Part shown: piece after piece, positions 1 through 6,489 of the stretch | Layout: every line of letters begins with the position of its first letter | How positions within the stretch are numbered: position 1 is the stretch's first letter | DNA from: Sedimentisphaerales bacterium | GTDB lineage: Bacteria > Planctomycetota > Phycisphaerae > Sedimentisphaerales > SM23-30 | DNA: 8,000 nucleotides | Assembly: GCA_016932145.1 (NCBI GenBank) | Contig: JAFGDI010000226.1 | Coordinates: 1-8,000, forward strand | Reading direction: 5' to 3' | The notes under the pieces: generated by a model | The model's database searches: none | The model's input: only the letters and a program-made list of their open reading frames with translations | What the model was told of the DNA's origin: nothing | Position numbers and translations under genes: made by a program

Positions 1-14
1 AAAGCCTGTAAGTA

Positions 15-90
15 GCGAAGCAAAATTTAAAAGGTCTCGAGCGAAGCGAGAAACGAGAGCTTATTTCTTATTTCTTATTTCTTATTACTT
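15..90 (-). repeat. Composite heptamer/stem-loop element, copy 1
   Basis: Read on the minus strand from base 90, four in-phase heptamers appear (AAGTAAT, then AAGAAAT three times). AAGCTC follows (62-57), then a hairpin with arms TCTCG and CGAGA (35-39 and 47-51), an A/T block containing TTTAAA (27-32 region), and GCTTCGC (21-15). The same ordered parts occur at 1737-1826 and 3327-3415 on the plus strand. The tract is visible directly; its function is unknown. It could be a degenerate MITE-like or REP-like dispersed element. Confidence 0.65.
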
Positions 91-190
91 CTAAGGTATT
101 CGCTGCGCTCATGCTTAGAGAACCGGCTGAAGCCCGGGACTCTTAAGGCTCGCTGCGCTCGCGAGACTATCTCCCCAGATGCCACGGCAA

Positions 191-223
191 GTTTCGCCCG
201 TCCGGCGTAAGGACCGTAAGGAC
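191..223 (+). repeat. 33-bp direct repeat, copy A
   Basis: This 33-bp segment is identical to 284-316. It begins GTTTCGCCCGTCCGGCG and contains the 9-mer CGTAAGGAC twice in tandem. The two copies start 93 bp apart and enclose a hairpin at 257-276. No role is evident. Confidence 0.9.
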
Positions 224-256
224 CGTGTCTGGCTTTAGCTGACAATAGCATTGAAT

Positions 257-276
257 CTCAAGCAGGGATGCTTGAG
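257..276. other. Perfect 7-bp hairpin between the 33-bp repeats
   Basis: Arms CTCAAGC (257-263) and GCTTGAG (270-276) enclose a 6-base loop, AGGGAT. The hairpin lies about 40 bases past the fumC stop and might stabilise the 3' end of its mRNA. It lacks a following U-tract on the minus strand, so I do not call it a terminator. Confidence 0.45.
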
Positions 277-283
277 CTACCTT

Positions 284-316
284 GTTTCGCCCGTCCGGCG
301 TAAGGACCGTAAGGAC
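284..316 (+). repeat. 33-bp direct repeat, copy B, abutting the fumC stop
   Basis: Exact copy of 191-223. Identity ends at base 316, which is the last base of the fumC TAG stop codon (complement of 316-318). The repeat therefore begins exactly where the gene ends, which suggests that it was inserted at, or selected against crossing, the coding boundary. Confidence 0.9.
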
Positions 317-1710
317 TAGAGGGCGGGTTGGGTCATGTCCTGGGGTCTGACCCAGTTATCATATTGTTCGGCGGTTAGCAGTTCGAGTTCGAGTGCCGCC
401 TGTTTGAGAGTCTTTTTCTCACGCCAGGCTTTCAGGGCTATCTGGGCGGCTTTATCATAGCCGATATGCCGATTGAGTGCGGTAACGAGCATGAGCGAAT
501 TATTGAGATGTTCGGTGATCCGCTCTTCATCGGCTTGGAGTCCATCGAGACAGTTCTCATTGAAAGAAGAGACACCATCGGCGAGTATATTTATCGATTG
601 AATGATATTATAGGCCAGGAGCGGCTTAAATACATTAAGCTCGAAGTTACCCTGCGAATTGGCCAGCGTGATCGTGGTATCATTACCGATAACCTGGCAG
701 GCGATCTGAGTTATCATTTCGCATTGGGTCGGATTGATCTTACCGGGCATAATACTGCTTCCGGGCTCATTACCGGGCAGAATGAGTTCGCCCAGCCCGC
801 AGCGGGGGCCCGAGCCCATCCAGCGGATATCATTAGCGATCTTCATTAATGCCGTTGCCAGGGTCTTGAGTGCCCCGGAGAGTTCGACAATAGCATCATG
901 CGCAGCCAGAGCGGCAAAGAGATTGCGGGCCGGTTTGAAGGGCATATCGGTCAGCTCGCAGATCTGCTCAACAACTCTGACGCTATAGTCGGGATGACTG
1001 TTAAGCCCGGTACCGACAGCCGTACCGCCGATCGCCAGCTCAAAGAGATGATTCGTGGCGGTATTGATCGTTTCGATAGCGGCGGTAAGCTGATATTCAT
1101 AGCCGGAGAATTCCTGACCCAGAGTCAGCGGAGTGGCATCCATAAGATGGGTGCGGCCGCTTTTGAGCAGCTCGGCATATCTTTCGCTGAGCTCGCCGAA
1201 CCGGGCCCGCATAGCCTCGAGTTCCGGCAGGAGTTTATTACAGGTCAGGACCGCAGCGGTAATGTGCATACTGGCCGGGATAGTGTCATTAGTTGACTGA
1301 GCCATATTAACATGATCGTTGGGATGAACAGGCGACTTTTTGCCCTTTTCGCCGCCGAGCAGTTCGCTGGCCCGATTAGCGATAACCTCATTAACATTCA
1401 TATTGAACTGCGTGCCGCTGCCCGATTGCCAGATGACCAGCGGAAATTCGCTACTGAGCTCACCGCTGATAACTTCATCGGCGGCTTCAACTATAGCCTG
1501 GGTTATTTCAGGTGAGAGCAGTCCCAGCGAGCAGTTAGTGAGAGCGGCTGCCTTTTTCACCAGGGCATGGCTCTGAATGAATTCCCAGGGGAAATATTCC
1601 GTTCCGATCCGGAAATTATCAACCGCCCGCTGGGTCTGGGCCCCATAGTATTTATCGGCGGGCACCTGCACCTCGCCGAGAGCATCTTTTTCTGTACGCA
1701 TGTTTTCCAT
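316..1710 (-). CDS. fumC: Class II fumarate hydratase (fumarase C)
   Basis: A cytoplasmic enzyme that reversibly hydrates fumarate to L-malate in the TCA cycle. It belongs to the iron-free class II fumarase/aspartase superfamily and acts as a homotetramer. The 464 residues match the family's usual length. Visible motifs are SGSGTQ (96-101), the B-site region VHPNDHVN with H129, the STND stretch (139-142), GRTHLMDATPLTLGQE with the catalytic H188, and the superfamily signature GSSIMPGKIN (317-326) with catalytic S318. H129, H188 and S318 carry the same numbers as in E. coli FumC. Fumarase is preferred over aspartase because HPNDHVN and THLMDATP are fumarase-like. The ATG at 1710 has AGGA (1721-1724) ten bases upstream; a second in-frame ATG at 1701 is possible. 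A heptamer array lies just upstream, and the next gene, on the same strand, is 258 bp away, so co-transcription is uncertain. Confidence 0.96.
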   Translation of the reverse strand: MENMRTEKDALGEVQVPADKYYGAQTQRAVDNFRIGTEYFPWEFIQSHALVKKAAALTNCSLGLLSPEITQAIVEAADEVISGELSSEFPLVIWQSGSGTQFNMNVNEVIANRASELLGGEKGKKSPVHPNDHVNMAQSTNDTIPASMHITAAVLTCNKLLPELEAMRARFGELSERYAELLKSGRTHLMDATPLTLGQEFSGYEYQLTAAIETINTATNHLFELAIGGTAVGTGLNSHPDYSVRVVEQICELTDMPFKPARNLFAALAAHDAIVELSGALKTLATALMKIANDIRWMGSGPRCGLGELILPGNEPGSSIMPGKINPTQCEMITQIACQVIGNDTTITLANSQGNFELNVFKPLLAYNIIQSINILADGVSSFNENCLDGLQADEERITEHLNNSLMLVTALNRHIGYDKAAQIALKAWREKKTLKQAALELELLTAEQYDNWVRPQDMTQPAL

Positions 1711-1736
1711 GATCTGATGGTCCTGTTGTAATTGGG

Positions 1737-1826
1737 AAGTAATAAGATATAAGTAATAAGATATAAGATATAAGTTGATAAGCTCCGGTATCGGCCTTGA
1801 GGCCGATGTCTGGTTTAAAGCTTTGC
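1737..1826 (+). repeat. Composite heptamer/stem-loop element, copy 2
   Basis: Five in-phase heptamers occupy 1737-1771 (AAGTAAT, AAGATAT, AAGTAAT, AAGATAT, AAGATAT), followed by a diverged AAGTTGA. AAGCTC comes next (1780-1785), then a near-perfect palindrome with 8-bp arms, ATCGGCCT and AGGCCGAT (1790-1807). CTGGTTTAAA (1810-1819) and GCTTTGC (1820-1826) complete it. The heptamers begin 27 bases upstream of the fumC start and so lie in its probable 5' leader or promoter. On the fumC strand they read TTATATC and TTATTAC. Confidence 0.75.
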
Positions 1827-1920
1827 GACAGTAAAGAGTGAATGGTTTATTCAGTCAATACATTTGCGAAGCCTGCTTGATACAATCAGATAGCATCGAG
1901 TGGAGCGAGATACCCTGACT

Positions 1921-1977
1921 TTTTACTTTTTTACCTGTTACCTGTTACTTCTTCCGTGAACGCTTACCTTATTTCTT
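1921..1977 (-). repeat. Heptamer array overlapping the aminotransferase stop
   Basis: On the minus strand, heptamers run AAGAAAT, AAGGTAA, GCGTTCA (1977-1957), then after a one-base phase slip AAGTAAC, AGGTAAC, AGGTAAA, AAAGTAA (1950-1923). The first units supply the last two Lys codons and the TAA stop of the aminotransferase. Bases 1953-1975 match 6309-6331 on the plus strand at 22 of 23 positions. GCTTCGC follows on the minus strand at 1872-1866, so this looks like a decayed copy of the composite element facing copy 2. Confidence 0.6.
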
Positions 1978-3075
1978 ATAAAATTCCTTTATCTGATCGG
2001 CGACAAAGCGGATCTGTTCCGGGCTGAGTTCCGGGTAAACCGGCAGGGCGAGCACTTCTTTACAGGCCTGCTCGGCTACGGGGCAATCGCCGGACTTACC
2101 GCCCAGCGTGCTGAAACATTCCTGTAAATGCAGCGGCACGGGATAATAGATATTATTACCGATCTGCTGGGCGGTGAGGAACTCTTTGAGCTCATCGCGT
2201 CTTTCGGCCCGGATCACATATTGATTATAAACGCTGACATTATCCCGGGCGATAAACGGGGTCCTGACCTGAGTTACCCCGGCGAGCAGTTCATCGTAGA
2301 GAGCGGCGTTTTTCTGCCGGCCAGCCGCCCAGCTATCGAGATATTTCAGCTTGATATCGAGTACAACGGCCTGCAGGGCATCGAGCCGGAAATTACCGCC
2401 GACCATACTGTGATAATAGCGCTTATCTTCACCGTGCATACGCAGATAGCGGAACTTTCTGGCCAGCTCATCATCCTGGCACAGCAGCATACCGCCATCA
2501 CCAAAGCCCGAGAGATTTTTACTGGGATAAAAGCTCAGGGCCGAACAATCGCCAAATTCGCCGGTACACTGGCCAAACTGGCGGGCCCCGATACTCTGGC
2601 AGGCATCTTCGATGACCTTGAGCTCATATTTGCGGGCTATGTCCATTATTTCTGTCATAGGTGCCATCTGGCCGTAAAGGTGGACGGGAATGATCGCTCT
2701 GGTATTATCGGTGATCTTATCGGCGAGCGAATCAGGCGAAATGTTATAGGTGAGCGGGTCGATATCGGCAAATACCGGCGTCGCTCCCAGCCGGGCAACT
2801 ACCCCGGCGGTGGCAAAGAAGGTAAAGGTCGGAACGATAACTTCATCGCCCGGCCCGATATCAAAGGCCATTAAAGCGCAGAGCAGGGCATCAGTTCCAC
2901 TGCTCATGCCGATGGCATGTTTAACCTGGCAATAGCGGGCGATATTATTCTCGAAATTTTCTACGGTCGGCCCCAGGACAAAAGCCTGAGCCGCCATTTG
3001 TTTCAGTACCGCCGGTTCGATCTGGTCTTTGAGCTGCTCATATTGAGCAGTAAGGTCTAGTAAAGGCACTTTCAT
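1969..3075 (-). CDS. DegT/DnrJ/EryC1/StrS family sugar-nucleotide aminotransferase
   Basis: A PLP-dependent enzyme of the family that transfers an amino group, usually from glutamate, to a keto group on a nucleotide-activated sugar. The products feed surface polysaccharide, O-antigen or glycan synthesis in the cytoplasm. The 368 residues are typical. Visible features are the N-terminal PLLDLTAQY, the phosphate-binding SGTDALL (59-65), EDACQS (156-161) with the pyridine-nitrogen Asp157, the Schiff-base lysine K186 in SFYPSKN, the GDGG that follows, and GGNFRLDALQA with N228. The C-terminal YPVPLHLQ segment resembles WbpE/WlbC- and FdtB-like enzymes, but the substrate cannot be fixed from sequence alone. 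The ATG at 3075 has AAGGA (3086-3090) ten bases upstream. No other sugar-pathway gene is adjacent. The last two codons and the stop lie inside a heptamer repeat. Confidence 0.92.
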   Translation of the reverse strand: MKVPLLDLTAQYEQLKDQIEPAVLKQMAAQAFVLGPTVENFENNIARYCQVKHAIGMSSGTDALLCALMAFDIGPGDEVIVPTFTFFATAGVVARLGATPVFADIDPLTYNISPDSLADKITDNTRAIIPVHLYGQMAPMTEIMDIARKYELKVIEDACQSIGARQFGQCTGEFGDCSALSFYPSKNLSGFGDGGMLLCQDDELARKFRYLRMHGEDKRYYHSMVGGNFRLDALQAVVLDIKLKYLDSWAAGRQKNAALYDELLAGVTQVRTPFIARDNVSVYNQYVIRAERRDELKEFLTAQQIGNNIYYPVPLHLQECFSTLGGKSGDCPVAEQACKEVLALPVYPELSPEQIRFVADQIKEFYKK

Positions 3076-3246
3076 CGTAATTTAGTCCTTATATAATACA
3101 ATAATTCAGCAATTTTATCATTTTAGGTGCAAATCACCCTTGCTGCGGCCCAAATTGTCCCGGTAAAGGGATAAAGTCCGCAAAAGCCGAATTATACCAG
3201 CAGAAAAAAGAAAAATCGATATTATTTTAACGATTTCAGCTTGATT

Positions 3247-3310
3247 TTAGCACCCAGAACGCTGAACTCTTACGAAAACTACTATAAAGATACTTTTATC
3301 CTGTCTGAAA
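3247..3310 (+). repeat. Short dispersed repeat pair, copy 1
   Basis: This holds two blocks that recur at 3669-3720 in swapped order. The first (3247-3278) is TTAGC, C-rich, then AACGCTGAACTCTTAC. The second (3296-3310) is TTATCCTGTCTGAAA. The second block is identical between copies and the first is diverged. Nothing coding is seen. Confidence 0.55.
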
Positions 3311-3326
3311 TACATGAAGCGAAGAA

Positions 3327-3415
3327 AAGTAACAAGAAATAAGTAACAAGTAACAAGTAACAAGCTCAGGATACGGCCTTTGGCCGAAACTGGTTTAAAT
3401 TTATAATAGCTTCGC
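3327..3415 (+). repeat. Composite heptamer/stem-loop element, copy 3
   Basis: Five in-phase heptamers occupy 3327-3361: AAGTAAC, AAGAAAT, then AAGTAAC three times. AAGCTC follows (3362-3367), then a hairpin with arms CGGCC and GGCCG (3374-3386), CTGGTTTAAA (3390-3399) and GCTTCGC (3409-3415). CTGGTTTAAA is identical to that in copy 2 and the hairpin core CGGCC/GGCCG is shared with it. Confidence 0.75.
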
Positions 3416-3432
3416 ATCCCCGAAGCGAGTTA

Positions 3433-3484
3433 GGGATTTCGGATTACCTCAACCCCGATGCTCGGGATTTCGGATTACCTCAAC
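3433..3484 (+). repeat. 21-bp direct repeat pair around a CCCGA/TCGGG hairpin
   Basis: The 21-mer beginning GGGATTTCGGATTACCTC occurs at 3433-3453 and again at 3464-3484, 31 bp apart. Between and overlapping them, CCCGA-TGC-TCGGG (3454-3466) can form a hairpin. A related TCCCGA/TCGGGA hairpin lies at 6486-6501, which suggests a dispersed family. Confidence 0.75.
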
Positions 3485-3668
3485 AGTGAATCTTACCTTT
3501 TCACCGTAATCGTGTGAAGGATTAATTCTTCTTTTAGTGTGTTTAATGTGGTTTATGATTTATCAACCACAAACCAAAAGCAAGCCGGGGTCGGAAAGGT
3601 TGATCCGCTGCGAATATATAATACAATAAACTCAAACTGCGATAAAGATCAAGGGCGTAACCGCCCGG

Positions 3669-3720
3669 TTATCCTGTCTGAAAAGAAATTAGCCCCGTAA
3701 ACGCTGGACTCTTACAAAAA
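3669..3720 (+). repeat. Short dispersed repeat pair, copy 2
   Basis: TTATCCTGTCTGAAA (3669-3683) is identical to 3296-3310. Five bases later a block containing AACGCTGGACTCTTAC (3689-3720) matches the diverged block at 3247-3278. The order is the reverse of that in copy 1. Confidence 0.55.
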
Positions 3721-3810
3721 AAACCGGATATTAGCTGTTATTTTTGATTTTAGAGGGTAAATTATTAGTAATATCCATATTAGTATATGAAAGTTATTTT
3801 CCCTGCCTGT

Positions 3811-3828
3811 CTCGCCTGTGGCGGCGAG
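3811..3828 (+). promoter_or_regulatory. Hairpin in the probable leader of the GH97 gene
   Basis: CTCGCC (3811-3816) and GGCGAG (3823-3828) form a GC-rich 6-bp stem in an otherwise AT-rich stretch, ending 35 bases before the GH97 ATG. If it is transcribed it would be part of the 5' leader. It might affect translation or mRNA stability, or be another dispersed repeat. Confidence 0.35.
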
Positions 3829-3863
3829 AGTTTTACCATAATTTTAGAATGAAGGTATAATAT

Positions 3864-6191
3864 ATGAAATTACAAGCTGTTTTATTGTCCTGTTTGCTGG
3901 GAACCGGTTGTCTTTCTGCCGCCCAGGTGAGCGTTACCTCGCCGGATTCGGCGGTGGTTATGACCATTTCTGATGTTGAGGGACTGTCCTATTCCGTTCT
4001 GCTTGATAATAAGCCGGTCCTGACCGATTCCCGGCTGAAACTGGTCCTGGCCGGTGGCAATGAGCTGGGCAGTGAGCTGAGTATAGTTTCCAGTGCCATT
4101 TCCGGCTCAGACAGCATTTGGGAGGCTGTAGAGAGCAGGAAAAAGATAATCCGGGATAATTACAATCAGGCTGACATTTCTCTGCAAACCGCTGCGGGCA
4201 AGAAATTAACCCTTATCTGCCGGGCCTATAATGATGGCGTAGCCTTCCGCTATGCCTTTGGCACGGATTTTGGCAGTAAAGTGACAATAGCAGATGAAAG
4301 AAATGAATTCGCCTTTGCCGGTGATTTTGTATGCTGGCCGGCATTTCTCAATAGCTTTACTACTGAACATCAGGCATTATATCCGCAGAGTCTGCTTTCT
4401 GATATTTCTGCCGGCGATCTGGTCGGCCCGCCGCTGACAGTGAAGCTCGCAGATGATCTCTATTGTTCTGTGACCGAGGCGGCTCTGGTAAACTGGGCGG
4501 GTTTATATCTCACGCGTGACAGTAAAGACCTAAGCCTGTATAAAAGCCCGGCATTTATCGGCGGAGGTGAACCAGTCAGATTCAATGTTGAGCTTCCTGC
4601 CGCTACCAAACAAATAAGACTGGTAGTTGATGCCGTTGATGGTAATGGTTTTGACCATGTTGATCTGGTAAATGTAAATCTGGTAAAGTCAGATGGCAGC
4701 AAGATCTGGTTAAGTGATCTCAAACCATCTTATGCCCGTCAGGCCTGGGGCTCGCTCCGTACTGATAAGAGTGTTGATGGCAATACCCTGAAAGTTGGCA
4801 GTAAACCTTATAATAAAGGGCTGGGCACTCATTCCGATGCCGTGATCGGTTATAATATACCCGCTGATGTTATTGCAATAACCGGCATAGCGGGAATAGA
4901 TGATGAAGTCGGCAATAAAGGCAAGGCCAGAGTGGAGATACTGGCAGTTGAAACTCCAGATGACAACACTCTTATCTCTACTCTGTCGCGTCTGGATCAG
5001 GCGGCTGATGCGGTAGTGGTAAATACCCCGGCGGTATCGCCCTGGCGGGTTATTATGCTGGGCCGCAAGCCGGTAGATCTGGTTAACTCTGATATTATAG
5101 TGAATCTGAATCCGCCGGCGCAGATAGCTGATACTTCCTGGATAAAAGCCGGTATGTGCAGCTGGAACTGGCTCAGTTGCGGTAATGGCATGGACATGAA
5201 CCTGCTCAAAGGCTTTATCGATCTGTCGGCGGCCCTGAACTGGGATTATTGCCTGATCGATGATGGCTGGTATAAAGGCATGGATTGCCTTACCCCTATT
5301 GATGGCTTAGATATCCCCGAATTGGTAGAGTATGCTCAGAATAAAGGCGTTAAGATCTGGGTCTGGGTACACTGGCGGGCACTGGAAGATAATCTGCAAG
5401 CGGCCATGTCCCTTTATAATCAGTGGGGTATAGTTGGTATTAAAACCGATTTTATGTCCCGTGATGATCAGTGGATGGTAAACTGGTACGAAAAGGTCTT
5501 GCAGGTAGCTGCCAGCCATGAAATAATGATCAATTTCCATGGCTGTTATAAACCCACTGGCACTGCCCGCACCTGGCCGAACTTTATGACCTGCGAGGCG
5601 ATCTACGGTAATGAGCAGAATCTGGGTACCAGTTATAACAACCCGGTACATAAGACGACATTGCCCTTTACCCGTATGCTGGCCGGCATAATGGACCATA
5701 CCCCCGGAGCATTCCTGAATGCCAATAAAGATAAGTGGCGAGCCCAGCGGCCGGTCATATCTCTGGGCACTCGGGCTCAGGAGCTGGCTATCTGTCTGGT
5801 CTATGACAGTGGCCTGATCTCAACGGCAGATAAACCATCAAATTATTATGGCCAGCCCGGTTTGGATTTTCTCAAAGGCCTGCCAGCCAGTTGGGATGAC
5901 AGCATAGCTCTCGATGGCCAGATAGGGCAATATTATATTGCCGCCCGGCGTAAGGGCAATGACTGGTATCTCGGAGCACTTACCGACTTTACGGCCAGAA
6001 AGATCAATTTGAAGCTCGATTTCCTGGAACAGAATGCCGTTTATACTGCCACTATCTATGCAGATGGGGCTGATGTTGCTCAGGATGCCGCCAGTCTGAA
6101 TATTAAGACTATATCTGTAACGGCTGATGACACCCTTGATCTCAAGATGGCTTCAGGCGGTGGTGCGGCAGTGATCTTCGCTAAACAATAA
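3864..6191 (+). CDS. Secreted GH97 glycoside hydrolase (retaining, alpha-galactosidase-like) with inserted NPCBM domain
   Basis: An exported hydrolase of alpha-linked sugars, 775 residues. A signal peptide (1-20) probably ends SAA before Gln21. The GH97 N-terminal beta domain (21 to about 218) is interrupted by an NPCBM-type carbohydrate-binding domain (about 220-365; WLSDL 282-286, WG 295-296, KGLGTH 318-323, GIDDEVG 344-350). It resumes with SPWRVIMLG (392-400) and NLNPP, followed by the TIM-barrel catalytic domain from DTSWIKAG (423) and a C-terminal beta domain from about 690. In GIKTDFM, Asp529 aligns with the nucleophile of the retaining GH97 alpha-galactosidase BT1871, and Glu578 in TCEAIYG with its acid/base. 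SusB-like inverting enzymes have HE where this protein has HG (559-560). Conserved MDHTPGAF (610-617) and LGTRAQELA support the family. The ATG has GAAGG (3851-3855) eight bases upstream. The substrate is inferred only. A stem-loop terminator follows. Confidence 0.9.
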   Translation: MKLQAVLLSCLLGTGCLSAAQVSVTSPDSAVVMTISDVEGLSYSVLLDNKPVLTDSRLKLVLAGGNELGSELSIVSSAISGSDSIWEAVESRKKIIRDNYNQADISLQTAAGKKLTLICRAYNDGVAFRYAFGTDFGSKVTIADERNEFAFAGDFVCWPAFLNSFTTEHQALYPQSLLSDISAGDLVGPPLTVKLADDLYCSVTEAALVNWAGLYLTRDSKDLSLYKSPAFIGGGEPVRFNVELPAATKQIRLVVDAVDGNGFDHVDLVNVNLVKSDGSKIWLSDLKPSYARQAWGSLRTDKSVDGNTLKVGSKPYNKGLGTHSDAVIGYNIPADVIAITGIAGIDDEVGNKGKARVEILAVETPDDNTLISTLSRLDQAADAVVVNTPAVSPWRVIMLGRKPVDLVNSDIIVNLNPPAQIADTSWIKAGMCSWNWLSCGNGMDMNLLKGFIDLSAALNWDYCLIDDGWYKGMDCLTPIDGLDIPELVEYAQNKGVKIWVWVHWRALEDNLQAAMSLYNQWGIVGIKTDFMSRDDQWMVNWYEKVLQVAASHEIMINFHGCYKPTGTARTWPNFMTCEAIYGNEQNLGTSYNNPVHKTTLPFTRMLAGIMDHTPGAFLNANKDKWRAQRPVISLGTRAQELAICLVYDSGLISTADKPSNYYGQPGLDFLKGLPASWDDSIALDGQIGQYYIAARRKGNDWYLGALTDFTARKINLKLDFLEQNAVYTATIYADGADVAQDAASLNIKTISVTADDTLDLKMASGGGAAVIFAKQ

Positions 6192-6211
6192 ACCTTCAGA
6201 TTCTATGAATC

Positions 6212-6274
6212 GCAACAGGCAGAGAGTATAAAAGCTCTCTGCCTGTTTGCATTTATGGGGATTGTTCTTTTTTT
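6212..6274 (+). terminator. Stem-loop terminator after the GH97 gene
   Basis: A perfect 13-bp stem, AACAGGCAGAGAG (6214-6226) with CTCTCTGCCTGTT (6235-6247), encloses an 8-base loop, and a flanking GC pair adds to it across one bulge. It begins about 20 bases after the GH97 TAA. The nearest long T-run (seven Ts, 6268-6274) is 20 bases past the stem rather than directly attached, so it is a strong 3' hairpin but not a textbook intrinsic terminator. Confidence 0.65.
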
Positions 6275-6277
6275 GGC

Positions 6278-6369
6278 AACCGTTCACGAAAAAAGTATTA
6301 AGAAATATGAAATAAGGTAACCGTTCACGGATATATTTCTTCTCTGGGAACGCTGAGCCCCAGCTCGGC
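6278..6369 (+). repeat. AACCGTTCACG pair with heptamers and CTGGGAACGC stem
   Basis: AACCGTTCACG occurs at 6278-6288 and 6319-6329. Between them are in-phase heptamers AAGTATT, AAGAAAT, ATGAAAT, AAGGTAA (6293-6320). CTGGGAACGC follows (6344-6353), overlapping a hairpin GCTGAGC/GCTCGGC with one G-T pair (6352-6369). The AACCGTTCAC then CTGGGAACGC pairing recurs at 7940-7963, and 6309-6331 matches 1953-1975 on the minus strand. Confidence 0.6.
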
Positions 6370-6489
6370 CATAATCAGGCAGAACTGGTAAATTCCCCGA
6401 TTCTCAGATAGAGAAATATACTGTTGTTTTTACCCGCTAGAACTCAAGTAACTTTTCTGGCTTTTAATGCGTTTCGTTTGCCAAGTCCC

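Larger units (their letters stand above)
1..315. other. Gene-free, repeat-rich region downstream of fumC
   Basis: No convincing coding region is visible here. The stretch holds a composite heptamer/stem-loop element (15-90), two copies of CGCTGCGCTC (101-110 and 151-160), a 33-bp direct repeat (191-223 and 284-316) and a 7-bp-stem hairpin (257-276). The region lies downstream of fumC, which is read leftwards. No T-run follows the hairpin on the minus strand, so no clear intrinsic terminator for fumC can be named. Confidence 0.7.
3076..3863. other. 788-bp divergent intergenic region
   Basis: No gene is recognised. It must hold the promoters of the leftward aminotransferase and the rightward GH97 gene, but I cannot point to a convincing -35/-10 pair for either. 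Contents include an inverted repeat AAATCG/CGATTT (3213-3236), shuffled short repeats (3247-3310 and 3669-3720), a composite element (3327-3415), a 21-bp direct repeat (3433-3484), hairpins TGTGGTT/AACCACA (3547-3571) and GGGCG/CGCCC (3653-3666), and a hairpin near the GH97 start (3811-3828). The 14-mer ATATAATACAATAA occurs at 3091-3104 and again at 3616-3629. Confidence 0.65.

Noticed and set aside
466..1576. Several plus-strand open frames opposite fumC
   Set aside because: They are antisense to a full-length, motif-complete fumarase and show no recognisable family features.
2128..2935. Long plus-strand open frame (248 codons) opposite the aminotransferase
   Set aside because: It is a shadow of the minus-strand gene, with no recognisable motifs and a biased composition expected of an antisense reading.
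3327..3361. Possible CRISPR or repeat array
   Set aside because: The units are contiguous 7-mers without spacers, and no cas genes are present.
3864..3925. Lipoprotein signal with Cys16 as lipidation site
   Set aside because: The residues before Cys16 (GTG) lack the Leu or similar residue expected at position -3 of a lipobox; a standard signal-peptidase site after Ala20 fits better.
4460..5699. Minus-strand open frames inside the GH97 gene
   Set aside because: These are short antisense frames across a gene whose sense-strand domains are continuous and conserved.
6325..6429. A 34-codon minus-strand reading with protein-like text (GIYQFCLIMAELGLSVPREE)
   Set aside because: It is bounded upstream by a stop with no suitable start. 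It also overlaps the CTGGGAACGC repeat and hairpin, so it is more likely a chance reading of repeat DNA. A protein search with this peptide would decide.
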